A stretch of 37,816 bases of DNA from Paenibacillus darwinianus. Its GTDB lineage: Bacteria; Bacillota; Bacilli; Paenibacillales; Paenibacillaceae. Each line of letters starts with the position of its first letter. Position 1 is the stretch's first letter. The DNA lies in assembly GCF_000598065.1 (NCBI RefSeq), contig NZ_KK082141.1:1256-39071 (forward strand). The letters are read 5' to 3'. This document shows positions 22,719 through 30,404 of this stretch, piece after piece. A model generated the notes under the pieces. The model had not been told where the DNA came from and did not search any database. It saw nothing but the letters and a program-made list of their open reading frames with translations. The position numbers and the translations under genes are program-made.

Positions 22719-23699
22719 ATGCGGAATATCGAATTGAGGCCGGATCTGCGGACATCGGGGGGTGAAGTGAGCGATATTATGGTCGGCGGCCAGGTTTGCG
22801 GTACCCTCACGCTCGTGTATCGGGAAGGCGACCGGGTTGCGGGCGCCGTGCAAATCAAGGAAGAATCGTTGAAGCAGGGTGACAAAGCGCGGGTCGTCTC
22901 GTTCCTTCAGAACCATATCCAGTCGTTGGTGCATGCCGTCCGGGCGGAAACATGCGATGTCATTATGACCTACAGCACCTACGATCAGATCGTAACGACC
23001 GATTCGGAGATGGAGATGCAGGCCGACAAGGAGCACGCCAGGACGAAGCAAGCGGGTACGGACGCCGAGGCATGGGGCTCCGCCGAATATGAGCTGGTAA
23101 CCGTCAACGAGACCGGAGACCGGATCGATTATCATATTTATGACGATGAAGGCCGCTGGTTGGCGGAAGCGTCGTTGGATACCGCAAGCCCCGACGTTGA
23201 AGGCATCGTTCGTTGGGTATACGAGCCCTCGGACGAAGAAATCGAGATGATTACCGAGCTGCTTGTGTCGGATTTCGATGACACCGCCGTCGACTCCTTA
23301 TTCATCGACCACCGTTACGAGGACGAGGTGCTGGAAACCGTCGAGCTGACGCATGAGGATCTGCTCGATACGCCTCTGGAATTGATCAGCGACCAAAGCG
23401 AGGACGATTATGACGTCATTCTCGCGCGGGACGACAACGATGTGCTGACGTATGAGATTTTCAAACAATCCGCAGGCGGCCTGCCGGTCGGAACGGCTAC
23501 GGTCGATATCGAAAGCACCCGGCTGACCGGCTTCATCGAATTCAGCGACCGGCACAACATGGAGGACGCCGAGGCGATCACCTCCCTGCTGCTCCGCGAG
23601 CTCGACAAGGAGAAAGATTACGACGGTCTTCACCTGTCCTTGATGTACAAGAACGAACGTGTCGACGAGATCGTTGTCGACTACGAACAGGTTCACTGA
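22719..23699 (+). CDS. acidic protein with three tandem alpha/beta repeats, unknown function
   Basis: This soluble, strongly acidic 326-residue protein has no recognised family. Three segments of about 80-100 residues share one pattern (residues about 18-96, 120-215 and 228-326). Each has a beta strand after a glycine (G-T-L-T-L-V, A-E-A-S-L-D, G-T-A-T-V-D), then G-A-V-Q-I, G-I-V-R-W or G-F-I-E-F. A helix follows with V-V-S-F-L, M-I-T-E-L-L or A-I-T-S-L-L, and a closing strand pair ends D-x-I-V, L-E-T-V or D-E-I-V. The ATG has a GGAGG site seven bases upstream. The gene is monocistronic and ends in a bidirectional terminator. No catalytic residues stand out, and a binding or scaffold role is only a guess. 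Confidence 0.7.
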   Translation: MRNIELRPDLRTSGGEVSDIMVGGQVCGTLTLVYREGDRVAGAVQIKEESLKQGDKARVVSFLQNHIQSLVHAVRAETCDVIMTYSTYDQIVTTDSEMEMQADKEHARTKQAGTDAEAWGSAEYELVTVNETGDRIDYHIYDDEGRWLAEASLDTASPDVEGIVRWVYEPSDEEIEMITELLVSDFDDTAVDSLFIDHRYEDEVLETVELTHEDLLDTPLELISDQSEDDYDVILARDDNDVLTYEIFKQSAGGLPVGTATVDIESTRLTGFIEFSDRHNMEDAEAITSLLLRELDKEKDYDGLHLSLMYKNERVDEIVVDYEQVH

Positions 23700-23722
23700 A
23701 GCGGCAAGCCGCATAAATAAAT

Positions 23723-23743
23723 AAGCCGCGCACCACGCGGCTT
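23723..23743. terminator. shared terminator between convergent genes
   Basis: AAGCCGCG (23723-23730) and CGCGGCTT (23736-23743) form an 8-base GC-rich stem with a 5-base loop. TATTGCCTTTC follows on the plus strand and ATTTATTTATG on the minus strand, so it can serve both converging units. Confidence 0.65.
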
Positions 23744-23779
23744 TATTGCCTTTCAAGCCACAGCCCGACCGGATTGCCG

Positions 23780-24697
23780 TTAAAAACCAGCTGGCTGACC
23801 GACAAGCCGTAATTGCCGGAGTTGTTCAGCACTACGCTGAATGATGTAATGCTCATGCAGCTCCTCACCGCTTACGGTCGACGCGATCGCTTCGGCAGTC
23901 GCCAGCTTCATGCGCTCGTTGATCGTGCGCGCGCGGCATTCCAGCGCGCCGCGAAACACGCCCGGAAAGCACAGCACATTGTTGCTCTGATTCGGATAAT
24001 CGCTGCGCCCGGTAGCCAGCACGCGCACGTACGGCTCCGCCGCTTCCGGGTCGATCTCAGGTTCCGGATTCGCCATCGCGAACACGATCGGATCGCGGGC
24101 CATCCGGCGCAAGTCCTCCACCTTCAGCACCCCCGGTCCCGAGACGCCGACGAATACGTCCGCTCCCTCAATGACCGTCGACAGCGGCCCCGTTGCGTGA
24201 TCGGGATTAGTGCGCTCCGCCAGCCATTGCCACATCGGATTGGCATAAGCAACGCCCGCAGCCAATGCTCCGTCGGTCACAACGGCCACCATGTTGCGCT
24301 TGATCGTAAGCGAGAACGCCTTGTCCGGATGTTCCTCTATCGCTTTGCACACTTTGGCGACACCCGGCGTATAGACATGCGACAGATCCTCGCGGTTTTT
24401 GATCGGCATTCTCGGCTGCACCTCGATCTTGCCGCCGAGATGAACGAGAAAAGTACGGTCGGATACGTTTACGACCTTTACCCCGGCGAGTGCCCGTACG
24501 CGATCCAGCAATGCGGACTGGGTCGAATCGGGCACTTTCACCGTTATATCCCTGACCGAGGAATCACGTCCGGAATGTATGACGTCCGTGGCGATGATGT
24601 CGGCTCCGAATTGGCCGATCGCTACCGCCACCTCCCCAAAAGAAATCGTTTCCTTCTTAAGCTCCATCCGAATAATGATGTTTGTGCTGGACGCCAT
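23780..24697 (-). pseudogene. malic enzyme with deleted catalytic core
   Basis: The frame starts with an ACT-type regulatory domain (about residues 1-80) and the malic enzyme N-terminus, N-R-E-D-L-S-H-V-Y-T-P-G-V-A-K-V-C. At K-R-N-M-V-A-V-V-T-D-G it jumps in frame to G-V-A-Y-A-N-P-M-W-Q-W-L-A-E-R-T-N-P and continues through V-F-V-G-V-S-G-P-G-V-L and A-N-P-E-P-E-I. Some 140-150 residues that carry the metal and lysine active site and the first GxGxxG of the NAD fold are missing. At the 3' end homology stops at Y-I-I, and the usual P-S-V-F tail is replaced by unrelated sequence. The start is ATG 24697 with GGGAGG seven bases upstream. It is the last gene of tctC-tctB-tctA-mae. Confidence 0.75.
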
Positions 24698-24735
24698 CAA
24701 TCTTCCTCCCTTCCGCCGCAGCGCGAGACTGCGGA

Positions 24736-26262
24736 TCAGCCTTCTTCATTGATGAGTACTTTTTTGCCGCGCAGCTTAAGCAGCAGCGGCACGACGAGCC
24801 AGAGCGCGGCTGCGATCAGGAACACAGCGGAAATGGGCTTGGCAACAAAAATCGAGAAATCACCGTCGGAGCCGGTGAGCGCGCGGCGCATATTGTTTTC
24901 AATCATCGGGCCCAACACCAGGCCGAGCACGAGCGGTGCCAGCGGAAAATCGTTCTTGGCGAGAAAATAACCGGCGATGCCGCAGGCGATAAGAAGCATC
25001 AGATCAAAAGTGCTGTACTGCACCGCATACACGCCAAACACGGAGATCGCCACGATAATGGGCAGCAAATATTTCGGCGGCGTTTCGATAATTTTGGCGA
25101 ACAGCTTGACAAGCGGCATATTCAGCACCAGCAGCATCAGGTTGCCGATGAACATGCTCGCGATCAGGCCCCACACCACCTCGGGATGCTCGTCGAACAG
25201 CAGCGGGCCCGGCTGCACATTGTACATGATCAGCGCGCCCATCAGAATGGCCGTCGTGCCCGAGCCCGGAATGCCGAGCGTCAGCAGCGGAATCATGGCC
25301 CCGCCGGAGGCCGCGTTATTGGCCGATTCCGGCGCCGCGACGCCCTCAATGGCTCCGGTTCCGAACTTCTGCGGATTTTTGCTGATTTTTTTCTCCATAA
25401 TATAGCTGAAAAAAGAAGCCAGGGTCGCGCCGGCGCCCGGCAGCACGCCGATAAAAAAGCCCAGCAGCGATCCGCGCGCGATCGGTCCCGCGCTGTCCTT
25501 CAAATCCTGCCGGGTCGGCAGGATTCGTCCTACCCGCGCAATGGTGCCGACCGCATATTCACGGCCGATAATCGTTTTGAATACCTCGCCGAGCGCAAAC
25601 AGGCCGACAGCGATCGTCAGAAACTCCAGACCCGAGTACAGAACGGCTAGCCCGTAGGTGAAACGCGCGACGCCGGATACGTTATCCATGCCGATCGTGG
25701 CGAGCAGCAGCCCGAATACCGTCATCATCAACGCTTTCGTCATCGATTTGCCCGCCAGGCCGCTGACGGCGGCAAGGCCAAGCAGCATGAGCGAGAAATA
25801 TTCGGCCGGTCCGAACTTGACGGCCACATTCGACAACGGCTCGGCGACCAACACCAGCGCGATTAACGCGATAATGCCGGCTACGAATGAGCCGATCGCG
25901 GATATCGACAAGGCCGCGCCGGCGCGCCCTTGCTTCGCCATCTGATAGCCGTCCAGCGTCGTGACGACCGAGGACGACTCGCCGGGCGTATTCAGCAATA
26001 TGGAGGTCGTCGAACCCCCGTACATGGCGCCGTAATAAACGCCGGCAAGCAGTATGATGGCGCTCGTCGCCGCTTCTTCCGGGCCTAATCCCCCCGTCAT
26101 GGTCGACGTAACCGGAATGAGCAGCGCCACGCCGCTCATCGGTCCGATGCCCGGCAGCACGCCGACGGCCGTGCCGATCAGCACGCCGACCAGCGCGAAT
26201 AGCAAGTTATGCCACCGCAGCGCGGACGCGAATCCGTCAGCGAGAAATTGAATGACTTCCAT
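24736..26262 (-). CDS. tctA: tripartite tricarboxylate transporter large permease TctA
   Basis: This 508-residue integral membrane protein with about twelve helices forms the ion-coupled channel of a TctABC system for citrate or other carboxylates. Family signatures: the repeated G-I-G-P-M-S-G-V-A-L-L-I-P motif near the N-terminus, Y-Y-G-A-M-Y-G-G-S-T-T-S-I-L-L-N-T-P-G, then L-P-G-A-G-A-T-L-A-S-F and I-P-G-S-G-T-T-A-I-L-M-G-A-L. It begins 18 bases after tctB and lies 35 bases before the malic enzyme pseudogene, all on one transcript. A GGTGGAG site precedes the ATG closely. Confidence 0.93.
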   Translation of the reverse strand: MEVIQFLADGFASALRWHNLLFALVGVLIGTAVGVLPGIGPMSGVALLIPVTSTMTGGLGPEEAATSAIILLAGVYYGAMYGGSTTSILLNTPGESSSVVTTLDGYQMAKQGRAGAALSISAIGSFVAGIIALIALVLVAEPLSNVAVKFGPAEYFSLMLLGLAAVSGLAGKSMTKALMMTVFGLLLATIGMDNVSGVARFTYGLAVLYSGLEFLTIAVGLFALGEVFKTIIGREYAVGTIARVGRILPTRQDLKDSAGPIARGSLLGFFIGVLPGAGATLASFFSYIMEKKISKNPQKFGTGAIEGVAAPESANNAASGGAMIPLLTLGIPGSGTTAILMGALIMYNVQPGPLLFDEHPEVVWGLIASMFIGNLMLLVLNMPLVKLFAKIIETPPKYLLPIIVAISVFGVYAVQYSTFDLMLLIACGIAGYFLAKNDFPLAPLVLGLVLGPMIENNMRRALTGSDGDFSIFVAKPISAVFLIAAALWLVVPLLLKLRGKKVLINEEG

Positions 26263-26280
26263 GTCTCCACCGCCTTCTCT

Positions 26281-26745
26281 CTATTGCAGCCAGGAAGGGA
26301 AGCCGGGAAGCGTCCCTTCCAGAATTTGAACGAATAAGTAGTACACGCCGTATGAGAATGAGGCAGAGACGACGAGCGAAGTCACGAGCTTGCCTCTCTG
26401 TATCGTCTGGAAGCAAAACAGCAGGAACAGAAACGTGCCGATCACGTAACCGATGTCCTCCAGATAATACGCATAAAGCGCGCCCGCGCCCGCAATCATC
26501 AGAAAACGCTTGTAATCCGGCGTCGTTTTACCGTCACTGTCGCCCTTCGGAGCTTTCATGGCTTCGTAGAACAGCCGTATGCTGAGCAGGACCAGGATCG
26601 CGCCCAGACCCATAGGAAAAATGTCCGGACCGACGTTGCTGCCGTATGAGCTTTCGCTGATTTTGCGGCTCTCCCACACGAATGCGATGCCGATCAGAAA
26701 AAAAACGATGCTTGCATAGCTGTCAAAACCTCTCATCATTTTCAC
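26281..26745 (-). CDS. tctB: tripartite tricarboxylate transporter small permease TctB
   Basis: This is a 154-residue protein with four hydrophobic helices (S-I-V-F-F-L-I-G-I-A-F-V, P-M-G-L-G-A-I-L-V-L-L-S-I, G-T-F-L-F-L-L-F-C, and a last one near the C-terminus). The loop between helices 1 and 2 holds the S-S-Y-G-S-N-V-G-P-D-I-F-P motif typical of TctB. It assists TctA in the membrane. It starts at GTG 26745, or at the ATG two codons later; the ribosome binding site GGGGGGAG fits both. A stable hairpin separates it from tctC upstream. Confidence 0.88.
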   Translation of the reverse strand: MKMMRGFDSYASIVFFLIGIAFVWESRKISESSYGSNVGPDIFPMGLGAILVLLSIRLFYEAMKAPKGDSDGKTTPDYKRFLMIAGAGALYAYYLEDIGYVIGTFLFLLFCFQTIQRGKLVTSLVVSASFSYGVYYLFVQILEGTLPGFPSWLQ

Positions 26746-26767
26746 GCCGCTCCCCCCGTCCTTCTGG

Positions 26768-26814
26768 AAAAAGGTGACGAAAGGAAGGCATGACGCCTTC
26801 CTTCGCCACCTTTT
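26768..26814 (-). terminator. intercistronic hairpin between tctC and tctB
   Basis: Arms 26770-26789 and 26795-26813 pair almost throughout (one bulge, one mismatch) around a 5-base loop. On the minus strand they are followed by TTTTTCC. It lies 21 bases after the tctC stop and 23 bases before tctB. It is probably a partial terminator or mRNA-stabilising element that lets the binding protein be made in excess. Confidence 0.7.
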
Positions 26815-26834
26815 ATCCGTATCCCCTGGTATCG

Positions 26835-27938
26835 TTATTTAGCCATGCCGAGCGCGGTCAACAGGTCCTTGATCAGCACTTCTTGCTCGCCCAGAAAAGC
26901 GATGAAATCTTCAGAGCCCTTGAACTCGCTTTCCCAAGCGTTTGCCTGCAGCTCCGCCTTCCATTCTGGCGTGTCGTTCAATGCGGTCAACGTTTGCTGC
27001 CAATAGACCAATTCGTTTTCCTTCATTTCCTTGGGTCCGAATACGCCCCGCCAGATCGTAAATTCGGCATCGACGCCCGACTCCTTCAATGTAGGAACGT
27101 CCTTCACGTCCCCGCCAAGCCGCTCGGCGGAAGTCACGGCCAATACTTTCACTTTGCCGGCCTTCAAATATTCGGCCACGCTCGAAACGTCGGTCGCAAT
27201 CACATCCGCATTTCCTCCCAAGAGCGCCGCGACGGCTTCCCCGCCTCCGTCGTACGATACATATTTGACAGCTTTCGGATCGATTCCGAATTTATAAGCC
27301 GGTAATACCGCAATGAGGTGATCCATCGAGCCGGGCGCGGAACCGCCGGCAACGGTGAGCTTTTTCGGATCGGCCTTCATGTCGGCGAGTAATGCCTTGA
27401 TGTCGCTGTAAGGCGAATCGGCACCGACGACGATCGCGCCGAAATCCTTGGTCAGCTGCGCCAAAGGCGTCGAATCCTTATAGCCGAACGGCGAATTGCC
27501 TTCTTTCTTCAGGTTGTTGATGAGAATCGGCGGCGAGCTGACGAACAGCTTATAAGGATTTTTCGTCTCCTGGGTTGCATACTCCGCCATGAATACGGCA
27601 CCCCCGCCGCCCGGCTTGTTCTCGACGGTCATCGTCTGGCCGACCAGCTTCGTCTCGGCCAGCACCTTTGTCAGTGCACGGGCCGTTTTGTCCCATCCGC
27701 CGCCGGCTCCCGAAGGAGCGACCACGACGATCGGCTTCTCCGGGTATCCGGATGCGGCGGTTGCCGTCTCCTCCGCCGGCTTCTCGGCGGCGTTGGCGGG
27801 CGCATTGGCGGCTTTCTCGCCTCCGGCCGCAGCTTGATTGTTCGACGCGTTGTTTCCTCCGCTCCCGCATGCCGATAACAGTAATGCGACCACGGTAACC
27901 ACGATGCCCCACGTCCATCTGAATTTGGCTCTTTGCAC
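26835..27938 (-). CDS. tctC: tripartite tricarboxylate transporter substrate-binding lipoprotein TctC
   Basis: This lipid-anchored binding protein of about 367 residues captures the carboxylate outside the cell and delivers it to TctAB. A signal peptide with lipobox L-L-L-S-A-C is followed by a low-complexity Asn/Ala linker. Then come the family motifs Y-P-E-K-P-I-V-V-V-A-P-S-G-A-G-G-G-W-D, G-G-G-G-A-V-F-M and G-G-S-A-P-G-S-M-D-H. The start is GTG 27938 with AAGGGGGAA five bases upstream. The longer frame to 28010 overlaps the control region. It is the first gene of the operon. Confidence 0.93.
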   Translation of the reverse strand: MQRAKFRWTWGIVVTVVALLLSACGSGGNNASNNQAAAGGEKAANAPANAAEKPAEETATAASGYPEKPIVVVAPSGAGGGWDKTARALTKVLAETKLVGQTMTVENKPGGGGAVFMAEYATQETKNPYKLFVSSPPILINNLKKEGNSPFGYKDSTPLAQLTKDFGAIVVGADSPYSDIKALLADMKADPKKLTVAGGSAPGSMDHLIAVLPAYKFGIDPKAVKYVSYDGGGEAVAALLGGNADVIATDVSSVAEYLKAGKVKVLAVTSAERLGGDVKDVPTLKESGVDAEFTIWRGVFGPKEMKENELVYWQQTLTALNDTPEWKAELQANAWESEFKGSEDFIAFLGEQEVLIKDLLTALGMAK

Positions 27939-27987
27939 TTTAGTTCCCCCTTGGTTTTGTGTTATAGTACTTTTGATCAAGGCTGAT

Positions 27988-28001
27988 TGACAGCGCTTAC
28001 A
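27988..28001 (-). promoter_or_regulatory. cre-like site (CcpA operator) upstream of tctC
   Basis: Read on the minus strand this is TGTAAGCGCTGTCA, which fits the cre consensus TGNAANCGNWNNCA at every fixed position. It lies about 50 bases upstream of the tctC start, and its lower end overlaps the expected -35 position of a TATAAC -10 at 27961-27966. Confidence 0.65.
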
Positions 28002-28023
28002 CCATTGCATCTTAACACGCCTG

Positions 28024-28037
28024 TGAAAGCGCTGCCT
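28024..28037 (+). promoter_or_regulatory. second cre-like site in the tct/two-component control region
   Basis: TGAAAGCGCTGCCT matches the cre consensus except at the last base. It is 36 bases from the first site and nearer to the sensor kinase gene, so the two sites could serve the two divergent promoters. Confidence 0.45.
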
Positions 28038-28047
28038 AGTTTATGGG

Positions 28048-28092
28048 CATTAATTGGATATTGGTCATTAAATTGATTTTGTTCATTAAATT
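28048..28092 (+). repeat. three CATTAA(A)TT direct repeats at 18-base spacing
   Basis: CATTAATTG at 28048, CATTAAATT at 28066 and CATTAAATT at 28084 start exactly 18 bases apart. AT-rich direct repeats are typical targets of CitB/DcuR-type response regulators. The last repeat ends nine bases before the ribosome binding site of the kinase gene. Confidence 0.6.
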
Positions 28093-28114
28093 CACCGCTT
28101 AGAGGTGACCGCTT

Positions 28115-29704
28115 ATGCGGCTTCAAACCAAGCTTGTCTTACTGATGTGCGCAGTGACGTTCACGCTGATTGTGGCCATGTCCGTCACGTTCCAGCATAT
28201 ATGGGCCTCCTCCTACAAAAGCCAGATCGGCTCCAAAGCGCTCAATCTGGCCAAAAGCGTCGCTTCGATTCCCGAGATTAAGGAAGCCTTTGACGATCCG
28301 GCGCCCTCTCTGACGATCCAGCCGCTTGTTGAGGAAATCCGCAGACAGACCGACGCGGAATTCATCGTGGTCGGCAACCGGGATGGCATCCGCTATTCCC
28401 ATCCGATTCCATCCAGAATCGGACAATCCATGGTCGGCGGCGACAATGGGCCCGTGTTTGCCGGGCAATCGATCATTTCCGAGGCGACGGGCACGCTTGG
28501 GCTGTCGCTGCGCGGCAAAACGCCCATATACGGTGATCGTGGAGATGTGATCGGCGTCGTCTCGGTCGGTTTCCTGATCGAAGATATCAACAAGGAAGCG
28601 TACCGTTTCCGGAACACGATTATCGCCATCGCTTCCGTCGCGCTATTAATCGGGGCGGCCGGGGCCGCGGCCATCGCCAGCAATATCAAACGCTCGATAA
28701 TGGGACTGGAGCCCGAGGATATCGGCCGGCTGTATCAGGAGAAGGAAGCCGTTCTGGAATCGATACACGAGGGCATTCTCGTCGTCAATCATAAAGCCGT
28801 CATTACGCTGGTGAACCAGAATGCGTTAAGCCTGCTTGGAACGGAGCATAAAACCGAGCTGATCGGCCGGCCCGTTCTGAACGTCCTTCCCTATAGCACT
28901 CTACCGGATGTGATCCACACCGGGACGGCCGAATTCGACAAGGAAGCCATCCTCGGCGACCATGTCGTGGTGGTCAACCGCCTGCCCGTAAAAAACCGAG
29001 ACGGCCGAGTGATCGGAGCTGTCGCAAGCTTTCGCAATAAATCCGAATTATATTTGCTTACGCAGCAGCTCTCGCAGTTGAAGCAATATGCGGACGGGCT
29101 GCGCGCGCAAACCCATGAATACTCCAACAAGCTTTACACGATTTCCGGACTCATTCAGCTCGAATCCTATCAGGAAGCGATCGACTTCATCACGCGTGAA
29201 ACGAACAGTCAGAGCGACCTGCTGCATTTCATCGTAAAGGAAATTCCGGATCCGATTATCGGCGGACTGCTCGTCGGCAAAATCAACCGCGCGCAAGAGC
29301 TCAAGATCAAGCTGGTAATCGATGAAGAAAGCACGTTCAAGGACGTACCCCCGTCCGTTGACCGCAACCTGCTCGTCACTTTGCTCGGCAACTTGCTCGA
29401 CAACGCCATGGAAGCGGTGCTGAACAACGAAGGGGAACGGCTTGTCACGATTTTTCTTACGGATCTGGGCCAGGATCTGATTGTGGAAATCGAGGACAAC
29501 GGCCCCGGCATACCGCCGGAGTGGCTGGACAAGATTTATATCGCGGGCTTCTCTACCAAGGACGGCGAAACACGGGGTTACGGCCTGTCGTTGGTCAAAA
29601 GAGCGGTCGATCAGCTAGGCGGCATTCTTGAGCATCACAGTGTCCCCGCCGGAGGAACGAGATTTGCGACGGCGATTCCCAAACGAAGGAGAGATATCGT
29701 GTGA
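28115..29704 (+). CDS. CitA/DcuS-type sensor histidine kinase
   Basis: This 529-residue membrane kinase of the carboxylate-sensing family has a transmembrane helix at about residues 8-28. An extracellular PAS/Cache-like domain (about 30-165) includes R-Y-S-H-P-I-P type C4-carboxylate-binding signature residues. A second helix spans about 170-192. A cytoplasmic PAS domain follows (N-H-K-A-V-I-T-L-V-N-Q-N-A). The phosphoacceptor His334 lies in A-Q-T-H-E-Y-S-N-K-L-Y-T-I-S-G-L-I, and the ATPase boxes are N-L-L-D-N-A-M-E-A, D-N-G-P-G-I-P and G-Y-G-L-S-L-V. The ATG has a GAGGTGA site six bases upstream. It overlaps its regulator by four bases (GTGA) and is divergent from tctC. The ligand is presumably the TctC substrate. 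Confidence 0.9.
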   Translation: MRLQTKLVLLMCAVTFTLIVAMSVTFQHIWASSYKSQIGSKALNLAKSVASIPEIKEAFDDPAPSLTIQPLVEEIRRQTDAEFIVVGNRDGIRYSHPIPSRIGQSMVGGDNGPVFAGQSIISEATGTLGLSLRGKTPIYGDRGDVIGVVSVGFLIEDINKEAYRFRNTIIAIASVALLIGAAGAAAIASNIKRSIMGLEPEDIGRLYQEKEAVLESIHEGILVVNHKAVITLVNQNALSLLGTEHKTELIGRPVLNVLPYSTLPDVIHTGTAEFDKEAILGDHVVVVNRLPVKNRDGRVIGAVASFRNKSELYLLTQQLSQLKQYADGLRAQTHEYSNKLYTISGLIQLESYQEAIDFITRETNSQSDLLHFIVKEIPDPIIGGLLVGKINRAQELKIKLVIDEESTFKDVPPSVDRNLLVTLLGNLLDNAMEAVLNNEGERLVTIFLTDLGQDLIVEIEDNGPGIPPEWLDKIYIAGFSTKDGETRGYGLSLVKRAVDQLGGILEHHSVPAGGTRFATAIPKRRRDIV

Positions 29705-30399
29705 TACAGGTCATTATCGTCGAGGACGATGTCCGCAACGCGGAAATAAACCGAAGGTTCGTGGAGAAGATCGACGGCTTTCAGACGGTCGGAATTGCGA
29801 CCGACGGCCGCCAGGCCGTGGAACTGCTCGAGATCGTATCGCCGGATCTGGTGCTGCTCGACCTTTACGTACCGCACGTCAGCGGGTTCGATCTGTTGCG
29901 GCATATTAAGCTCAAACATACCCAGACCGACATTATCATGATTACGGCGGCCAAGGAGCTGCAAACGATCCGCGAGGCGATCCATGGGGGCATTTTCGAC
30001 TATATATTGAAGCCCGTCATATTCGACCGGCTGCGTGAGACGCTGGACAAATACAGAAGTTTCCGGGGCAAAATAAAAGCGCTGGAGCAGGCGGGCGCCG
30101 AGACCGCCGTCGACCAGCACAAGATCGACGAGCTGCTCCGGCCCGGAGACGGCGAGAAGCAGCGGCCCTTTTACCCCAAAGGAATCGATCAGCTGACGCT
30201 GGACAAGGTTACGGTCTACATGATGCATACGTCGTCGGCGCGCACGGCGGAGCAGGTGAGCGCCGACCTCGGCATCAGCCGTTCGACCTCCCGCCGATAC
30301 TTGGAATTTCTGGTATCCTCGGGTAAAATGGCGGCCGACTTATCCTACGGATCCGTGGGGCGTCCCGAGCGGGTGTACCGCCAGGCGGCGCGGTGTTAA
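29701..30399 (+). CDS. CitB/DcuR-type response regulator
   Basis: This 232-residue regulator has a receiver domain (acidic pocket E-D-D near residue 8, phosphorylated Asp54 in L-L-D-L-Y-V-P, T-A-A-K-E, K-P-V) and a C-terminal helix-turn-helix (A-E-Q-V-S-A-D-L-G-I-S-R-S-T-S-R-R-Y-L-E). This is the CitB/DctR layout. It starts with GTG overlapping the kinase stop by four bases. The 18-base-spaced repeats upstream of the kinase are the obvious candidate binding sites. The stop is only five bases from the stop of the convergent DUF445 gene, so transcripts must overlap. Confidence 0.9.
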   Translation: MIQVIIVEDDVRNAEINRRFVEKIDGFQTVGIATDGRQAVELLEIVSPDLVLLDLYVPHVSGFDLLRHIKLKHTQTDIIMITAAKELQTIREAIHGGIFDYILKPVIFDRLRETLDKYRSFRGKIKALEQAGAETAVDQHKIDELLRPGDGEKQRPFYPKGIDQLTLDKVTVYMMHTSSARTAEQVSADLGISRSTSRRYLEFLVSSGKMAADLSYGSVGRPERVYRQAARC

Positions 30400-30404
30400 T
30401 CGAC

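Noticed and set aside
28115-30399. Antisense frames within the two-component genes and tctC
   Set aside because: They mirror the codon pattern of the real genes in GC-rich DNA and have no start signals.
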